DNA from: Candidatus Bathyarchaeota archaeon
GTDB taxonomy: Archaea; Thermoproteota; Bathyarchaeia; RBG-16-48-13; GCA-020355125
NCBI GenBank assembly: GCA_026014905.1
Contig: JAOZHK010000244.1
Location: forward strand, 1-7,195
Length of the DNA: 7,195 nt
Direction of reading: 5' to 3'
Shown: positions 6,466 to 7,195 of the stretch, piece after piece
Layout of the letters: each line of letters starts with the position of its first letter
Numbering within the stretch: position 1 is the stretch's first letter
Notes under the pieces: generated by a model
Database searches by the model: none
Seen by the model: only the letters and a program-made list of their open reading frames with translations
What the model was told of the DNA's origin: nothing
Translations under genes and position numbers: made by a program

Positions 6466-6565
6466 CGTTTCTCATCTAAATATCTCAATACACATATATA
6501 TAATATGCAGAGCTCAATGTTAGTAGCGGGCAATTATTCCAAGTTTAATGATAAGTGAGTCAAAC
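6466..6565. promoter_or_regulatory. Divergent promoter region between the two DUF47 genes, with shared TATA-like element
   Basis: The 100-bp gap has a near-palindromic AT core, CATATATATAATATG (6493-6507), readable as a TATA box on both strands. With about 26 bp spacing, minus-strand transcription would begin near 6473, giving a very short leader before TTG 6465 or about 23 nt before TTG 6450. Plus-strand transcription would begin near 6525, about 40 nt before ATG 6566. The hexamer CTCAAT occurs on both sides of the core (6484-6489 and 6513-6518), and GAGCTC at 6510-6515 is a 6-bp palindrome; either could be an operator half, but both are short enough to be chance. No hairpin or riboswitch is evident. 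Confidence 0.5.
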
Positions 6566-7195
6566 ATGTTTAAATCCTCTAATATCACAATATGGCTCTC
6601 TCGACGGGAAGAAAAAATGGTACTATCCTTATGCACTACTCATCTTGACAAAATCTATGACACAGTAGCGAGTATGAAAAATGCTGTTTTCTCGTTTTGT
6701 TCAGGTGATTTTCATTCCTTAGAAGAACAGTACAAAGCTGCATTCGACAGTGAACGAGCAGCTGACGACATCAAACACCAAATTTTACTGGACGTGTCAT
6801 CTGGACCACTCCATCCGATCGCTAGAGAAGAAGTGATCCGTCTTGTACTAACCGCCGATGATATTGCGGAAAATGCTAAATCAGCGGCGAGAAAGCTCCG
6901 CACATTTGCATCAACCGAATGTCTCAACGAATTGATCATTTCTCATCTACAAGAGATGGCCAGTATGTGCGTGGAAATCGTCGATAAAGTCCGTATCGCG
7001 TTTCACAAATTGAGTGATGGACCAAAACAAGCGATTGATGCAGCGGGGCAAGTTGAAGTCGTTGAAGAGAGCATTGATGATTTCCGTTTAGGTTTAATTA
7101 AAGAGATTTTAGATTGTAAAAAACCAATAGTAAGTATCAAAAGTTTGGGACCTTGGTTAATGTTACTCAATGCCATCGAAAACATGGAAGACGTA
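6566..7195 (+). CDS. DUF47/PhoU-like protein, copy 2 (C-terminus outside window)
   Basis: The frame from ATG 6566 is open to the window edge (210 residues). It aligns with the minus-strand DUF47 protein along its length. IWLSRREEKMVLSL (9-22) matches SWFEKRRQTMTLSL. The helix with E63, D67 and D68 matches the E-x-D-x-x-R helix. TADDIAENAKSAARKL (96-111) matches DRLADYVKDAAR. VEVVEESIDDFR (163-174) matches VDELEEEIDEDH. The final LNAIENMEDV (201-210) lies on the helix DLADSLEHAAD. Only about 15-20 residues should be missing. Outside these segments identity is low, and there are five cysteines (23, 45, 119, 135, 184) against two in copy 1, so the copies diverged long ago. An in-frame ATG at 6548 would add six residues; 6566 is preferred because GTGAG precedes it by 6 nt and the paralogue has no counterpart for the extension. 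Likely a cytoplasmic regulator or partner of the adjacent importer. Confidence 0.87.
   Translation, partial: MFKSSNITIWLSRREEKMVLSLCTTHLDKIYDTVASMKNAVFSFCSGDFHSLEEQYKAAFDSERAADDIKHQILLDVSSGPLHPIAREEVIRLVLTADDIAENAKSAARKLRTFASTECLNELIISHLQEMASMCVEIVDKVRIAFHKLSDGPKQAIDAAGQVEVVEESIDDFRLGLIKEILDCKKPIVSIKSLGPWLMLLNAIENMEDV

Noticed and set aside
6483..6520. The CTCAAT copies and GAGCTC palindrome as a firm operator.
   Set aside because: The matches are only six bases long with unrelated flanks, so they are noted within the promoter region but not called as a separate site.
6712..7185. Minus-strand open frames at 6712-6939 and 7003-7185.
   Set aside because: Both are antisense to DUF47 copy 2, which aligns with copy 1 through the whole stretch.

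Overview
The window looks like a piece of an archaeal chromosome; I put this at roughly 60-70 %. Several things point that way. AT-rich TATA-like boxes lie at suitable distances upstream of the first genes of transcription units (the clearest is at 6493-6507). PhoU-like DUF47 proteins occur as a pair. The solute-binding protein has an N-terminal hydrophobic anchor but no lipobox cysteine. GTG and TTG starts appear alongside ATG. Good Shine-Dalgarno sites are also present, so a bacterium is not formally excluded. I cannot name the lineage. No RNA gene, mobile element, CRISPR array or long repeat is visible, and coding density is very high.

Layout. Positions 1-573 (minus strand, cut by the left edge) encode the N-terminal 191 residues of a PHP-domain metal-dependent phosphoesterase. 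Positions 629-6465 form one tight minus-strand cluster, read from right to left: a DUF47/PhoU-like protein (5788-6465), an extracellular solute-binding protein (4549-5679, or to 5766 with an upstream GTG), a fused two-domain ABC permease with about 12 membrane segments (2838-4538), and two consecutive ABC ATPases (1727-2833 and 629-1726). Across a 100-bp divergent promoter region (6466-6565), a second DUF47/PhoU-like gene starts on the plus strand (from 6566) and runs off the right edge about 15-20 residues before its expected end.

How the parts fit. The four ABC genes make a complete importer. The anchored binding protein captures the solute outside the cell, the fused permease supplies both membrane halves in one chain, and two distinct but parallel ATPases could form an asymmetric nucleotide-binding pair. 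Both permease halves carry a SLGETGAT segment after the EAA loop, like the corresponding segment in sulfate/molybdate/tungstate permeases, and the binding protein looks like the type-2 oxyanion/metal-binding superfamily. An oxyanion substrate is therefore the best guess, but it is inference. The two DUF47 proteins are most simply read as regulators or accessory subunits of this importer, which is unusual because this family is usually associated with Pit-type phosphate carriers. The PHP gene downstream has its own TATA-like box and may or may not belong to the system.
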